A DNA stretch of 64,000 nucleotides from CAZMVY01 sp964617875. GTDB taxonomy: Bacteria > Planctomycetota > Phycisphaerae > UBA1845 > PWPN01. Positions 37,954-46,537 of the stretch are shown here, in pieces; within the stretch, counting starts at the first letter, position 1; every line of letters begins with the position of its first letter. The translations under genes were made by a program, and so were the position numbers. The stretch lies in contig CAZUAI010000024.1 in the NCBI GenBank assembly GCA_964617875.1, positions 1 through 64,000 on the forward strand, read 5' to 3'. The notes under the pieces were generated by a model. The model ran no database searches. It was not told the DNA's origin and saw only the letters and a program-made list of their open reading frames with translations.

Positions 37954-38613
37954 ATGAACGATATGACGATACTGAGCGACCTGTCGAGCGCGGTGGAGCG
38001 GCTGGACGTGAAGGCGGTGGCGCCGCTGATTGAGGCGGGTCTGAAGGCGGGGGTGCGGCCGGCCGACCTCCTGAGCAAAGGGCTCTCGGTCGGCATGCAG
38101 CGCGTCGGGGCCAGGTTCAAGACGGGCGAGATGTACATGCCCGAGGTACTCGTGGCGTGCGACGTGTACTACGCGGGCCTGGCGATCGTGAAGCCGCTGC
38201 TCGCCCGCGACGGGGACGACCACTGCATCGGGACGATGATCCTCGGGACGATCTACGGGGACGTACACACCGTGGGGAAGGACGTGGCGATCCCGGTTTT
38301 CGAGGCCGCCGGGCTTCGGGTGGTGGACCTTGGCGTGAACGTGGACGACGAAGCGTACGTCGAGGCCATCCGCAAGCACAATCCGCAGGTGGTGGGCCTG
38401 GGCACGTACATGACATCGACGTTCATGCACACCAAGGCGACCGTGGCGGCCATCGAGAAGGCGGGGCTCCGGGACAAGGTGAAGATCATCTGCGGGGGGC
38501 CGTCCGTCGATGCGGATGCGGCCCGCCGCATGGGGGCCGACGACGCCAGCGACGACGCATGGAAGGGCGTGGAGAAGATCAAGCGTCTGTTGGGGGTCGG
38601 CGGCTGCGGCTGA
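37954..38613 (+). CDS. Corrinoid (cobalamin-binding) methyl carrier protein
   Basis: Small corrinoid proteins carry a methyl group on cobalt between two methyltransferases. The 219-residue protein has an N-terminal helical cap domain (about 1-90, GVRPADLLSKGLSVGMQRVGARFKTGEMYMPEV) and a Rossmann-like B12 domain with the DxHxxG motif at 103-108 (Asp103, His105, Gly108), the lower axial ligand motif, followed by VVGLGTYMTSTF and the CGGPSV loop. The ATG at 37954 has GGGAGG at nine bases. It leads an operon with a chagasin-like lipoprotein, a second-step methyltransferase and a MetH-type activator. Its methyl donor cannot be read. Confidence 0.9.
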   Translation: MNDMTILSDLSSAVERLDVKAVAPLIEAGLKAGVRPADLLSKGLSVGMQRVGARFKTGEMYMPEVLVACDVYYAGLAIVKPLLARDGDDHCIGTMILGTIYGDVHTVGKDVAIPVFEAAGLRVVDLGVNVDDEAYVEAIRKHNPQVVGLGTYMTSTFMHTKATVAAIEKAGLRDKVKIICGGPSVDADAARRMGADDASDDAWKGVEKIKRLLGVGGCG

Positions 38614-38666
38614 GGATGGCGCCGGCGGCGATGCCGGCCTGGGGCGACACTGAAACGGGTGGCAGC

Positions 38667-39080
38667 ATGATGCGGCGGTGGGTTTTGTCGGTGGTTCTGG
38701 CGGGGGCCATTGCCGGCGTCGCCGGTTGCGAGCGGAGGACGCAGACCATCCGCGTCGATCAGGCGGCCCGGGGACAGACGTTGGGGTTGACGGCGGGCGC
38801 CAAGCTTACCCTGACGCTGCCGTCGAACATAACGACGGGCTATTCGTGGGAGGTCGTCGAAATCGACAGGTCCGTGCTCGAGCAGACCGCCCACGCGTAC
38901 GTACCGCCGGAGGGCGATCGGGTCGGCGCCGGCGGCGTGGAGACCTGGGAATTCGCCGCCCGCAAGGCCGGCACGACACCGCTGCGGTTGGAGTACCGGC
39001 GTTCGTGGGAGGCACGCAGCGTCGAGCCTGCCGACCGGTTTCAGATCACGGTGAACGTTCGTATGGAGCAGGACCAATGA
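38667..39080 (+). CDS. Chagasin-like (I42) protease-inhibitor lipoprotein
   Basis: Chagasin proteins are small Ig-fold inhibitors of papain-like cysteine peptidases. The 137-residue product has a lipobox ending in Cys21 (GVAGC), and three family loops: NITTGYSW (54-61, standing for the NPTTGY loop), VGAGG (86-90, the GxG loop) and YRRSWE (110-115, the RPW-type loop). The protein would sit on the outer face of a membrane. ATG 38667 (or 38670) lies 53 bp after the corrinoid gene. The stop overlaps the next gene by four bases (ATGA), which ties it to the methyltransferase operon and makes a chance neighbour less likely. No cysteine peptidase target is present in the window. Confidence 0.75.
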   Translation: MMRRWVLSVVLAGAIAGVAGCERRTQTIRVDQAARGQTLGLTAGAKLTLTLPSNITTGYSWEVVEIDRSVLEQTAHAYVPPEGDRVGAGGVETWEFAARKAGTTPLRLEYRRSWEARSVEPADRFQITVNVRMEQDQ

Positions 39081-40237
39081 GCGAAGTTGTGGACTCCTGG
39101 GTCAGGCGTCTGAAAGGCAAGCTCCCGCCGGTCGGCGAAATGACGCACTGGGAGCGGCTGGCGGCGGCGTTCGATCTCAAGAAGACGGACTACGTGCCCG
39201 TCGCGCCGGAGCTGGACTACTGGCAAATCACCTACGCGGGCTACAGCCACAAGGAGATCTACAACGACGTGGACAAGACGACGGACGCGTGCATCAAGAC
39301 GTGGGCCGACCTCCGCACCGACGCGATCTGGATGTACGTGGACATCAGTCACCAGATCGAGAACTTCATCCCGCCGGAGCAGCGCCCGCAGCACTTCATT
39401 CACCGGGGCGACAACGACTACCTGATGTTCAAGCCCCTCGTCGAGACGCTCGACGAGGCAATCGCGCTGTATGAGAACCGCACGTTCGAGAAGTACCTGG
39501 ACGGCTCTCGGCCGGTGACGCACTACACGCCGCACATGCTCCAGATGCTCGAGTTCCAGGAGAAGATGGACCGGCAGGTCCCGGTCATCGTGGGCATTGC
39601 AACGCCAACAAACTACGCGGAGACGCTCGTCGAGGTGCAGCGGTTCCTCCGATGGATGGTCACGGAGCCGGAGGAGAAGGTACAGCACTACCTGAATCTC
39701 TGCCTGGAGGAGCGATTATCGGCCCTTGATTTCTACGCGGAGTTCGCCGCGAAGAACGGGGCGGAGTTCTGCTGTCTGTTCGGCGGCGCGCGAACCTGGG
39801 GGCCGAAACACCTGGACAAGTTCGGCGACGTGGACCGGCTCTTCGTCGAGAAGGCCCGGAAGCTGTTCCCGTACTGCTTCTGGCACATCTGCGGGCACAA
39901 TCTCGACCACGCCCTGCAGATGGTTTCGAGCTGGCAGGGCATCAAGGCGATGCAATACGACATGCCGTACTACGGACAGGAAATGTCGTGGCCGGCATGG
40001 TTCGAGCATGTGGCTCGGATGCTCAAGGGGCGTCAGTGCGCCGCGAACTCGCCGACGACGCAACTTGCCTGCCACGGAACGGCCGACGAAGTCAGCCGGA
40101 TGGTCAGCGAGTTCATCGAGGCCACCGTTCCGCACACAACCGCTTGCATCATGCCGGGCTGCGAGATTGATTCCTTCTCGCCAACCGCCAATGTGAGGGC
40201 TATGATCGACACGGCCCGAACACGGCGGTTAAGGTAA
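39077..40237 (+). CDS. Uroporphyrinogen-decarboxylase-fold methyltransferase (MtaA/MtbA-like)
   Basis: Enzymes of this fold move the methyl group from a corrinoid protein to an acceptor such as coenzyme M or tetrahydrofolate, through a zinc-bound thiol. The 386-residue protein has the HxC motif (His270-Ile-Cys272, WHICGHN) and a distal Cys362 (IMPGCEID), which are the Zn ligands of MtaA/MtbA-type proteins and are lacking in true uroporphyrinogen decarboxylases. The WERLAAAFDLKKTDYVPV segment near the N-terminus is typical. ATGA overlap with the chagasin-like gene and one-base overlap (TAATG) with the next gene. Function is inferred from corrinoid partners on both sides; the acceptor is unknown. 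Confidence 0.83.
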   Translation: MSEVVDSWVRRLKGKLPPVGEMTHWERLAAAFDLKKTDYVPVAPELDYWQITYAGYSHKEIYNDVDKTTDACIKTWADLRTDAIWMYVDISHQIENFIPPEQRPQHFIHRGDNDYLMFKPLVETLDEAIALYENRTFEKYLDGSRPVTHYTPHMLQMLEFQEKMDRQVPVIVGIATPTNYAETLVEVQRFLRWMVTEPEEKVQHYLNLCLEERLSALDFYAEFAAKNGAEFCCLFGGARTWGPKHLDKFGDVDRLFVEKARKLFPYCFWHICGHNLDHALQMVSSWQGIKAMQYDMPYYGQEMSWPAWFEHVARMLKGRQCAANSPTTQLACHGTADEVSRMVSEFIEATVPHTTACIMPGCEIDSFSPTANVRAMIDTARTRRLR

Positions 40238-40917
40238 TGCACAATCACCAGCACGTCATCGACCTGGAGACGAAGATCTCGACGCCGGATGTCCTCCGCA
40301 TGATGGGATACCGCGGGCCGGCGCCGGTCCGCCCCGAGTTCGAGATCCTGGTCGAACGGCTGCTGGAAGAGACAAAACCCCTCCTTCGTCCGCGGGGCGT
40401 TTATACCGTACGGCGTGTCGAGCGTATTACGGACACGGAACTTGCTCTGGAGAACTCGCCACCGATTCGAGGGCCGGTCGCGGGCTTTCTGCAGCCGGCT
40501 CGGCGCGTTGCCGTCTTTGTGGTCACCGTGGGACCGGATGTCGAGCACCTCGTCAGCCAGAGAATGGACGCCGGGGCGACGCTGGAGGGCTATGCGCTCA
40601 ACGCCATCGGCTCGGCGTCGGCGGATCTCGCTTCAGAGGCCCTCGCCCAACAGGTCTTCTGGCGAGAGGCGCGCCCGGACGAGGCCCTCACGCCGCCGTT
40701 CAGCCCCGGCTATTGCGGGTTGCCGCTCGAGGAGCAGCAGACGCTGTTCTCGATCGTTGACGGCAGCGCGATCGGGGTGCGTCTCTGGCCGACGATGATC
40801 ATGGAGCCGATCAAGAGCGTATCAGGGCTGCTGGGGATCGGCGATGCGGGCGAGGTCGTCGAGCGGGGCGTTCCGTGCCAGTGGTGCGAACTCGACACGT
40901 GCAAAATGCGGCGGTGA
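40237..40917 (+). CDS. MetH-type B12 reactivation domain protein
   Basis: The C-terminal domain of methionine synthase (MetH) reactivates oxidised cobalamin by reductive methylation with AdoMet. This 226-residue stand-alone version has a conserved block PPFSPGYCGLPLEEQQTLF (SPGY at 156-159), then MIMEPIKSVSGLLGIG, both typical of the activation domain, and a C-terminal Cys cluster CQWCELDTC (214-222). AAGG lies five bases before the ATG. As the last gene of the corrinoid operon it should keep the corrinoid protein in the active Co(I)/methyl state. The Cys tail could bind metal or mediate redox. Confidence 0.82.
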   Translation: MHNHQHVIDLETKISTPDVLRMMGYRGPAPVRPEFEILVERLLEETKPLLRPRGVYTVRRVERITDTELALENSPPIRGPVAGFLQPARRVAVFVVTVGPDVEHLVSQRMDAGATLEGYALNAIGSASADLASEALAQQVFWREARPDEALTPPFSPGYCGLPLEEQQTLFSIVDGSAIGVRLWPTMIMEPIKSVSGLLGIGDAGEVVERGVPCQWCELDTCKMRR

Positions 40918-40983
40918 GTCCGGCGTTCGAGACCAAGACGCGGGAATGCCGAAGGCGACAAAGCGGGAAAACGGGAAAGAAAG

Positions 40984-41012
40984 ACGCCGGGCCGATCCAC
41001 TCGACCCGGCGT
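40984..41012. terminator. Bidirectional terminator between convergent operons
   Basis: ACGCCGGG (40984-40991) pairs with CCCGGCGT (41005-41012). On the minus strand CTTTCTTTCC follows; on the plus strand TTCGTTGT follows. It separates the corrinoid operon from htrA. Confidence 0.6.
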
Positions 41013-41052
41013 TTCGTTGTCCCCAGCCGGCTGTTGTCCGCCGCGGTTGCGC

Positions 41053-42603
41053 CTATTCCTTATCCTTGCCCTTGGGGCCGCCGTCCATCTTGATGAAGAC
41101 TGTCCGGCTGCCCTGTTTCTCTTTCAGGCGGATGCGCACGCCCTCTTTGAGCGTCTCCTCGGTGACCGCCTGCTCGAAGTCCCGCGGCGTCTTCACCTCC
41201 TTGCCGTTGACGGCCGTAATCAGATCGCCCGGCCGGATGGACGCGGAATAAGCCTCCTTGTACGGATCGACCTCGGTGACGATGATGCCCTTGGTGTCCT
41301 CGTCGTAGCCGAAGCGTTTCGCCAGCTCCGGGGTGACCTCCGAGACGCTCATGCCAAGCGGCTCGATGTCGGCGCTGTCATCGCCGCCTTCATCCTCGGC
41401 GTCCGGCCGCAGCCAACCGCGCGGCGAGAAGCCCTTCGGCTGGGTACCGATCTCGACCTCGATTTCCTTTTCCTTTCTGTCGCGCCAGACGACGATCTTG
41501 ACCTTGGTCCCCGGTTTGGTGGAGGCGACCATGGAGGTCAGTTCCGTGTTATCCGCCACCAGCTTGCCGTCATACTTCAGGATGACGTCGTCCACCTTCA
41601 GGCCGGCCCTCGCCGCGGGGCTCTTGGGCATAACGTCGGCCACGAATGCCCCGTTCGCGTCCTTGAGGCCGAGGTTTTCGGCAAGGCCGGCGTCGTTCTT
41701 GAGGCTCTGGATCGTCACGCCCAGGTATCCACGCACGACCGTCTTGCCCTGGATCAGGCTCGGCAGGATCTGGTTGATCATCTTGGTGGGGATGGCGAAG
41801 CCGATGCCCATATAGCCGCCGATCACCGGATTGGTGGCAATGGCCGTGTTGATGCCGATGACCTCGCCCTTCATGTTCACGAGGGGACCGCCGCTGTTGC
41901 CCGGGTTGATGGCGGCATCGGTCTGGATGAAGTCCTCGTACTGAACAATGCCGACATTGCTCCGACCCTTGGCGGAGATGATCCCCTGGCTGACTGTCTG
42001 CTCGAGGCCGAATGGCGCACCGATAGCCAGCACCCAGTCGCCGACTTCCATCTCTTCGCTATCACCCAACCTGGCCGCATGGAGCCGCTCCGCCTTGATC
42101 TGGATCAGCGCAAGGTCGGTCTTGTCGTCGGCACCGAGAAGCTTGGCCTCTTCCTTGCGGCCATCCGCCATGAAGACGTCAATCCGCTTGGCCTTGCCGA
42201 CAACGTGATTGTTCGTCAGGATGTAGCCCTTCTCGGCATCGATGATGACGCCGCTGCCGGTACCGGACTCCGGAGCGGGGGTCTCCGGGCGACCCGGCAT
42301 ACGCCGCTCGAAGAACTTGCGGAACGGCTCGGGCAGATCCTCCATTGTGGGCCCGGTGGGCTTGGGGGCCTCCTTTTTCGAGACGATCCGCACGACGCTC
42401 GGGCGAACGGTCTTCGCCACCGATCGGAAGGTGCTGGAGAGCGCCTCAACCTTCGCAAGGGCCTCGCCGTTCGCCTGGATCTTGCCCTTCTCGACGGCGT
42501 AGGCAACGCCGCCGATGATATCCCGGTGGAAAATGGTGATCGCGGAGAAAACCGCAAATACGATCACAACCGTCGGCCATATTCTTCGCTGTTCAACTGA
42601 CAT
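41053..42603 (-). CDS. HtrA/DegP-type serine protease with two PDZ domains
   Basis: DegP-family periplasmic protease/chaperone. The 516-residue protein has an N-terminal membrane anchor (about 9-27), a long linker, the trypsin-like domain with catalytic His133 (TNNHVV), Asp163 (KTDLAL) and Ser237 (NPGNSGGP), and two PDZ domains (about 285-380, YLGVTIQSL start, and about 405-505, GMSVSEVTPELAK start). The ATG at 42603 is chosen because AGGAGG precedes it at nine bases; an in-frame start 23 codons upstream has no ribosome site. It is transcribed from its own promoter (42745-42750). Confidence 0.94.
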   Translation of the reverse strand: MSVEQRRIWPTVVIVFAVFSAITIFHRDIIGGVAYAVEKGKIQANGEALAKVEALSSTFRSVAKTVRPSVVRIVSKKEAPKPTGPTMEDLPEPFRKFFERRMPGRPETPAPESGTGSGVIIDAEKGYILTNNHVVGKAKRIDVFMADGRKEEAKLLGADDKTDLALIQIKAERLHAARLGDSEEMEVGDWVLAIGAPFGLEQTVSQGIISAKGRSNVGIVQYEDFIQTDAAINPGNSGGPLVNMKGEVIGINTAIATNPVIGGYMGIGFAIPTKMINQILPSLIQGKTVVRGYLGVTIQSLKNDAGLAENLGLKDANGAFVADVMPKSPAARAGLKVDDVILKYDGKLVADNTELTSMVASTKPGTKVKIVVWRDRKEKEIEVEIGTQPKGFSPRGWLRPDAEDEGGDDSADIEPLGMSVSEVTPELAKRFGYDEDTKGIIVTEVDPYKEAYSASIRPGDLITAVNGKEVKTPRDFEQAVTEETLKEGVRIRLKEKQGSRTVFIKMDGGPKGKDKE

Positions 42604-42744
42604 CTCGATAAACCTCCTGTCTAAATCGCCTTTTCGCAGCTCAGTCGTCTTGCTACTTTTTCGGTCCGCCACGCGGAACGATTACACCCGTTAAGGACGA
42701 TGCTGACGCGGCTCACCTGTCATTCTTCTGTGCGAATCTTCGCA

Positions 42745-42773
42745 ATTATAGACGCAACAAGGAATTAAGTCAT
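42745..42773 (-). promoter_or_regulatory. Likely promoter for htrA
   Basis: A perfect TATAAT (minus strand, 42750-42745), preceded by a weak -35 such as ATGACT about 17 bp upstream. It lies about 140 bp before the htrA start. Confidence 0.45.
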
Positions 42774-42836
42774 CCATGACAAGTCCCGCATATCCGAGAA
42801 TCGTAACCGCGGCGGCGGCCGGCCGGTGTTGATTCA

Positions 42837-45620
42837 CTACGCCCGACGCGGTCGGCGGTTCGGCATTGCGAGCATCCCGACCAAGGCGATGCAGCCTGCG
42901 ACCGACACGATTATCCCCGGCGTCAGCCCGGTTGGCCAATACCGCCAGACGACCGTATGCTCACCGGATGGAACAGACACGGATTGCACAGCTGCGTTGG
43001 TTCGCAGGATCGAGGACGGGGTGCCGTCGATGGTCGCCATCCAGCCCGCGTCGAACGAGTCGTTAAACACGAGAAGCCCAGGCCGGGCGGCGGAAACCCG
43101 CAGGGTGATGCAGTTCAGCCGCTCGCTCGTGACGCGGATTGCGGCCGCTTCCCGACGCGGCCCCGTCTCCCCGGGTTCGTCGAAACGCAACGCGAACGGC
43201 GATTCGACGACGGCGCCCGTGGGCAGACCGACGCCATCGGGATCAAAGCGCAGCCTCTCGACGGCCTCGGCCACGGCGTTCACGGTCGTAACGCGGTCTG
43301 TCCATGCGAACCGTGGTCGGGCGTCGGGCAATTCGTAGAGCGTGACACCACCGGCCAGATCGGCCACCTGCCTGTAAGGCGTCTGCGTCGGACGGCGAGG
43401 CGGCCAGTCGGCCACCCGCCCGAATCGCACGCCGGAGATCGCCACATCGCATCGCGGCTCACCATACGCGCGAAGCGATGCGCCCGGCGCCGGCCGCAGA
43501 CACAAAAACACAGCCCGCATCGTTCGGGGGCCGCCGGCATGGTCGGCGGGCTCGTACCAGAAGGTTGCCCCGACGTCCTGATCGGATGCGTCCACAAGCG
43601 AAAAATACCAGCGGTCCTTATTGTCGGCACCCGGCGCAACGCGGAACTCAGCGGCGTATACGCCGGGGCGGTCGGGGGCCACGGGCCAGCGGGCGACGGT
43701 GCCGCGAAGACGCATCTCCCGATTGCCGTCGCAGGTCGTCAGAACGGGCGACGGCAGCGGGCCGGCACAGGCCAGCGACATCAACTCGCGTTCCTGTTCC
43801 GACCGCGCGGCGAGCCAGCGTACCCCGAGGGTCTGCAGCAGCTTCGGGTTCCAGAGCAGATCGAGGGCGTCCTGGCTCGATCCCCACGGCATGAAACGCA
43901 GGAGAAGCCGGTTTGCGGCCGGCCACATCGGGCCGTAGCCGTGGAACGTGTCGATGCCGTGCAGCAGGTTCATCTGCGGCGAAAGCACCTCGACGGGGCG
44001 TGTATAGTCGGCGGCCGTACGCGGCACCCAAAGCCGTCCGCCGTCCCCTTCCGACCGGCCTCCGATCGCTTGTGCCAGCGACGAATCAAGCAGCGCCCGT
44101 GCGTTCGGGTACTCGCGCACGTCCACATCGACGAACGCGGCGACGCTTGCGAGGTCCACAAGCACGACGGCGAATACGGCGCCAAAGCGCCGATCCCACC
44201 CCCCCCCTGCCCCCGCAGGCGAAAGTGCAGGGCCGGGCTGGCTGCACACGTTCCACAGGACGGCCGCCGTGATCAGCATCAGGGCCAGGGGCATCCAGAT
44301 GGCCGGGTTTGCGGGAGTGATGGCGGCGGCGATGTCGGCGGCGATTCTGTCGTTGAAGAGCCGTGGCGCACCGACACGGGCGACGACCATGCAGAGCAGA
44401 GACACGGCCGCCATGGCAGGCAGCACGCGGGTCACAACAGTCCGTAGCCGCCGTCGCAGCAGGGCGGCGTCGGGACCGCCCCGCAGGAACGCGTCCACGC
44501 CGGCCGCCGCAAGGGCGACCATGGCCACATCGAACCCAACGATCCACCGGGCCGGCGCCCGGAACGACTGCAGGACCGGCACGTGGAAGAGCAGGCCGGC
44601 CAACGGCGTGAACTTGCCAAGGGCCAGGACCAGGCACACGACGGCGAGGACGCACCAGAACCGCACCTGCCGGTCGCGGCGCCAGAGGGCGATCGCGGCG
44701 ACGGCGAGCAGGAGAACGGCAATCGAGGCGTAGGTCGCCTGCTCACAGTAATGCGACCAGCCCCACCACGGCCGGTCGTAGAAGTTGGGCGTGCGCGCCC
44801 CGAAGAGGAACGGAAAGAGCCACAGGAAAAAGGACGTCGGCGCGTACGAGTTCTCCACGAAGAGGTAGTAGGCAGGCGAACCCCGCGTGCCGTCGGCGAA
44901 TGCGGCGAGTGTCGGCAGAAGCTGCACGCCGGCGATCATCGCGCCCAGAGCCGAGCCGAGCGGGTACTGCCACAGAAGCGACCGGCGTTGAGGCGTCAGG
45001 ACAAAGGCCACGTACGCGGTTGTGATCGCCGCGCCGAGGATTGTGATCTGCGTGTGCTGCACCAGCGTCTGCAGGCCAAGGCACACGGCGGCGATCGCGA
45101 AGTGGCGTCGCCGGCCTGTGCCGGCAAAGCGGTGCCACGCGAACAGGATCCACGGGAGCCACGCCGTCGCCTGGAGGATCGTCAGGTGCGCCCGGTGCCC
45201 GACCAGGAAGCCGCAGAACTCGAACGCGACCGCCCCCAGCAACGCCGCGGGCCATACACGGCCGCAGGCCCGCAGGAAGCGGTACATGCCGGTGCCGGCG
45301 AGGCTGAAGTGAAGGCAAATCGTCATCGGGTAGGCCCAGAGGGCGGGCAGTGCGACGAAGAGCAGCGTCGGCGGATACCAGAGTCCGCCCTGCGGGTCGG
45401 CGGCCAGCGACGTGCCGAGGGCCGTGTGCGGGTTCCACAGCGGCCACTCCCCCCCGCGAACGGCCTGGCCGATGAACGCCCGCACGGGCAGGTAGTAGAT
45501 CAGGTCATCCTCGAGTGCGGCGGCTCCCGCGAGCCGCCACGCCCCCGCGAGCACCAGCGGCGGGAGGCCGACGATCAGCGTCGCACACAGGATCCGGCGA
45601 TGGCGGATGGAGAGGATCAT
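42837..45620 (-). CDS. YfhO-like multi-span membrane protein
   Basis: A 927-residue integral membrane protein with about 12 helices in the first ~500 residues, including the YfhO segments EDDLIYYLPVRAF, GEWPLWNPHTALGTSLAADPQ and the FHVPVLQSFRAPARWI block, and a C-terminal beta-rich extracytoplasmic part that ends DSFDAGWMATIDGTPSSIL...WRYWP before a final helix. YfhO-family proteins transfer sugars from lipid carriers to cell-wall or membrane glycans. It overlaps the glycosyltransferase gene (ATGA), supporting a joint role in making or using lipid-linked sugars. Confidence 0.82.
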   Translation of the reverse strand: MILSIRHRRILCATLIVGLPPLVLAGAWRLAGAAALEDDLIYYLPVRAFIGQAVRGGEWPLWNPHTALGTSLAADPQGGLWYPPTLLFVALPALWAYPMTICLHFSLAGTGMYRFLRACGRVWPAALLGAVAFEFCGFLVGHRAHLTILQATAWLPWILFAWHRFAGTGRRRHFAIAAVCLGLQTLVQHTQITILGAAITTAYVAFVLTPQRRSLLWQYPLGSALGAMIAGVQLLPTLAAFADGTRGSPAYYLFVENSYAPTSFFLWLFPFLFGARTPNFYDRPWWGWSHYCEQATYASIAVLLLAVAAIALWRRDRQVRFWCVLAVVCLVLALGKFTPLAGLLFHVPVLQSFRAPARWIVGFDVAMVALAAAGVDAFLRGGPDAALLRRRLRTVVTRVLPAMAAVSLLCMVVARVGAPRLFNDRIAADIAAAITPANPAIWMPLALMLITAAVLWNVCSQPGPALSPAGAGGGWDRRFGAVFAVVLVDLASVAAFVDVDVREYPNARALLDSSLAQAIGGRSEGDGGRLWVPRTAADYTRPVEVLSPQMNLLHGIDTFHGYGPMWPAANRLLLRFMPWGSSQDALDLLWNPKLLQTLGVRWLAARSEQERELMSLACAGPLPSPVLTTCDGNREMRLRGTVARWPVAPDRPGVYAAEFRVAPGADNKDRWYFSLVDASDQDVGATFWYEPADHAGGPRTMRAVFLCLRPAPGASLRAYGEPRCDVAISGVRFGRVADWPPRRPTQTPYRQVADLAGGVTLYELPDARPRFAWTDRVTTVNAVAEAVERLRFDPDGVGLPTGAVVESPFALRFDEPGETGPRREAAAIRVTSERLNCITLRVSAARPGLLVFNDSFDAGWMATIDGTPSSILRTNAAVQSVSVPSGEHTVVWRYWPTGLTPGIIVSVAGCIALVGMLAMPNRRPRRA

Positions 45621-46537
45621 CCTGTCCCGGGCGATGAATCGGGAAACCCCATTCGTTCGCGGACCACGTACAACGGCCGTCGTTTGACTTCTTCGTAAAC
45701 GCGGCCGAGATACTCGGCGATGATGCCGAGGCAGAGCAACTGCACACCGCCGAGCATAAGGACGGCCATCATCATGCCCGTCCAGCCGCGCTCAATGCGC
45801 GCCCCGACACACCACGCACCCAGGATGTACACGGCGTAGGTCAGGCCGAGGAGGAGCGCCACCAGTCCCAGGAGCGACGCAATTCGCAGCGGGATGAAGG
45901 AAAACGCGATGACTGCGTTCAGGGCCATGCGAAGGGTCTGGCGGACGGTGTAGGACCGCCGTCCGGCAAAGCGCGACTGATCGTGATAACCGATTCCGGC
46001 CTGCCGGAAACCAAGCCAGGCCATCATGCCGCGGATGAACCGCGCCCGTTCCGGCATCTGACGGAACGCCTCGACGACGCGGCGGTCCATCAGCCGGAAG
46101 TCGGCCGCTTCGGCCGGAACGTGGACCTGCATAAGGGCATTGATCAGGCGATAGCCGAGCCGCGGGCGCCGACCCTCCCGGTAGCCGTATACAATGTCGA
46201 AGCCTTCCTGCCACTTCTCGATGAAGCGCGGAATGAGTTCCGGCGGGTGCTGGAGGTCGGCGTCCATGACAACGACGGCGTCGCCCGAGGCGTTCTCGAT
46301 GCCCGCCGACAGGGCCGCCTGATGGCCGAAATTGCGCGAGAGGCTCACGCCACGGACGTGCGGATCGGCAGAGGCGAGCCGGCGGATCACGGCGGCGGTG
46401 CCGTCGCGGCTGCCGTCATCCACAAGGACGATCTCCCAGTCGCAGCCGATCGAGGCGCAGACGGATGCAACACGGCGGTGCAGCTCCGCCAGGCCCGCCT
46501 CCTCGTTGTAGCACGGCACGACGACGGAAATACGCAT
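45617..46537 (-). CDS. Family 2 glycosyltransferase (GtrB/DPM-like)
   Basis: The 306-residue enzyme has a GT-A domain (MRISVVVPCYNEEAGL, VDDGSRDGT, SLSRNFGHQAALSAG, VVMDADLQHPPE) and two C-terminal transmembrane helices (about 210-235 and 250-275), the layout of GtrB and dolichyl/polyprenyl-phosphate glycosyl transferases. It would load a sugar from a nucleotide donor onto polyprenyl phosphate on the cytoplasmic side, for the YfhO-like protein encoded next. It overlaps panB by one base and the YfhO-like gene by four. Confidence 0.9.
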   Translation of the reverse strand: MRISVVVPCYNEEAGLAELHRRVASVCASIGCDWEIVLVDDGSRDGTAAVIRRLASADPHVRGVSLSRNFGHQAALSAGIENASGDAVVVMDADLQHPPELIPRFIEKWQEGFDIVYGYREGRRPRLGYRLINALMQVHVPAEAADFRLMDRRVVEAFRQMPERARFIRGMMAWLGFRQAGIGYHDQSRFAGRRSYTVRQTLRMALNAVIAFSFIPLRIASLLGLVALLLGLTYAVYILGAWCVGARIERGWTGMMMAVLMLGGVQLLCLGIIAEYLGRVYEEVKRRPLYVVRERMGFPDSSPGTG

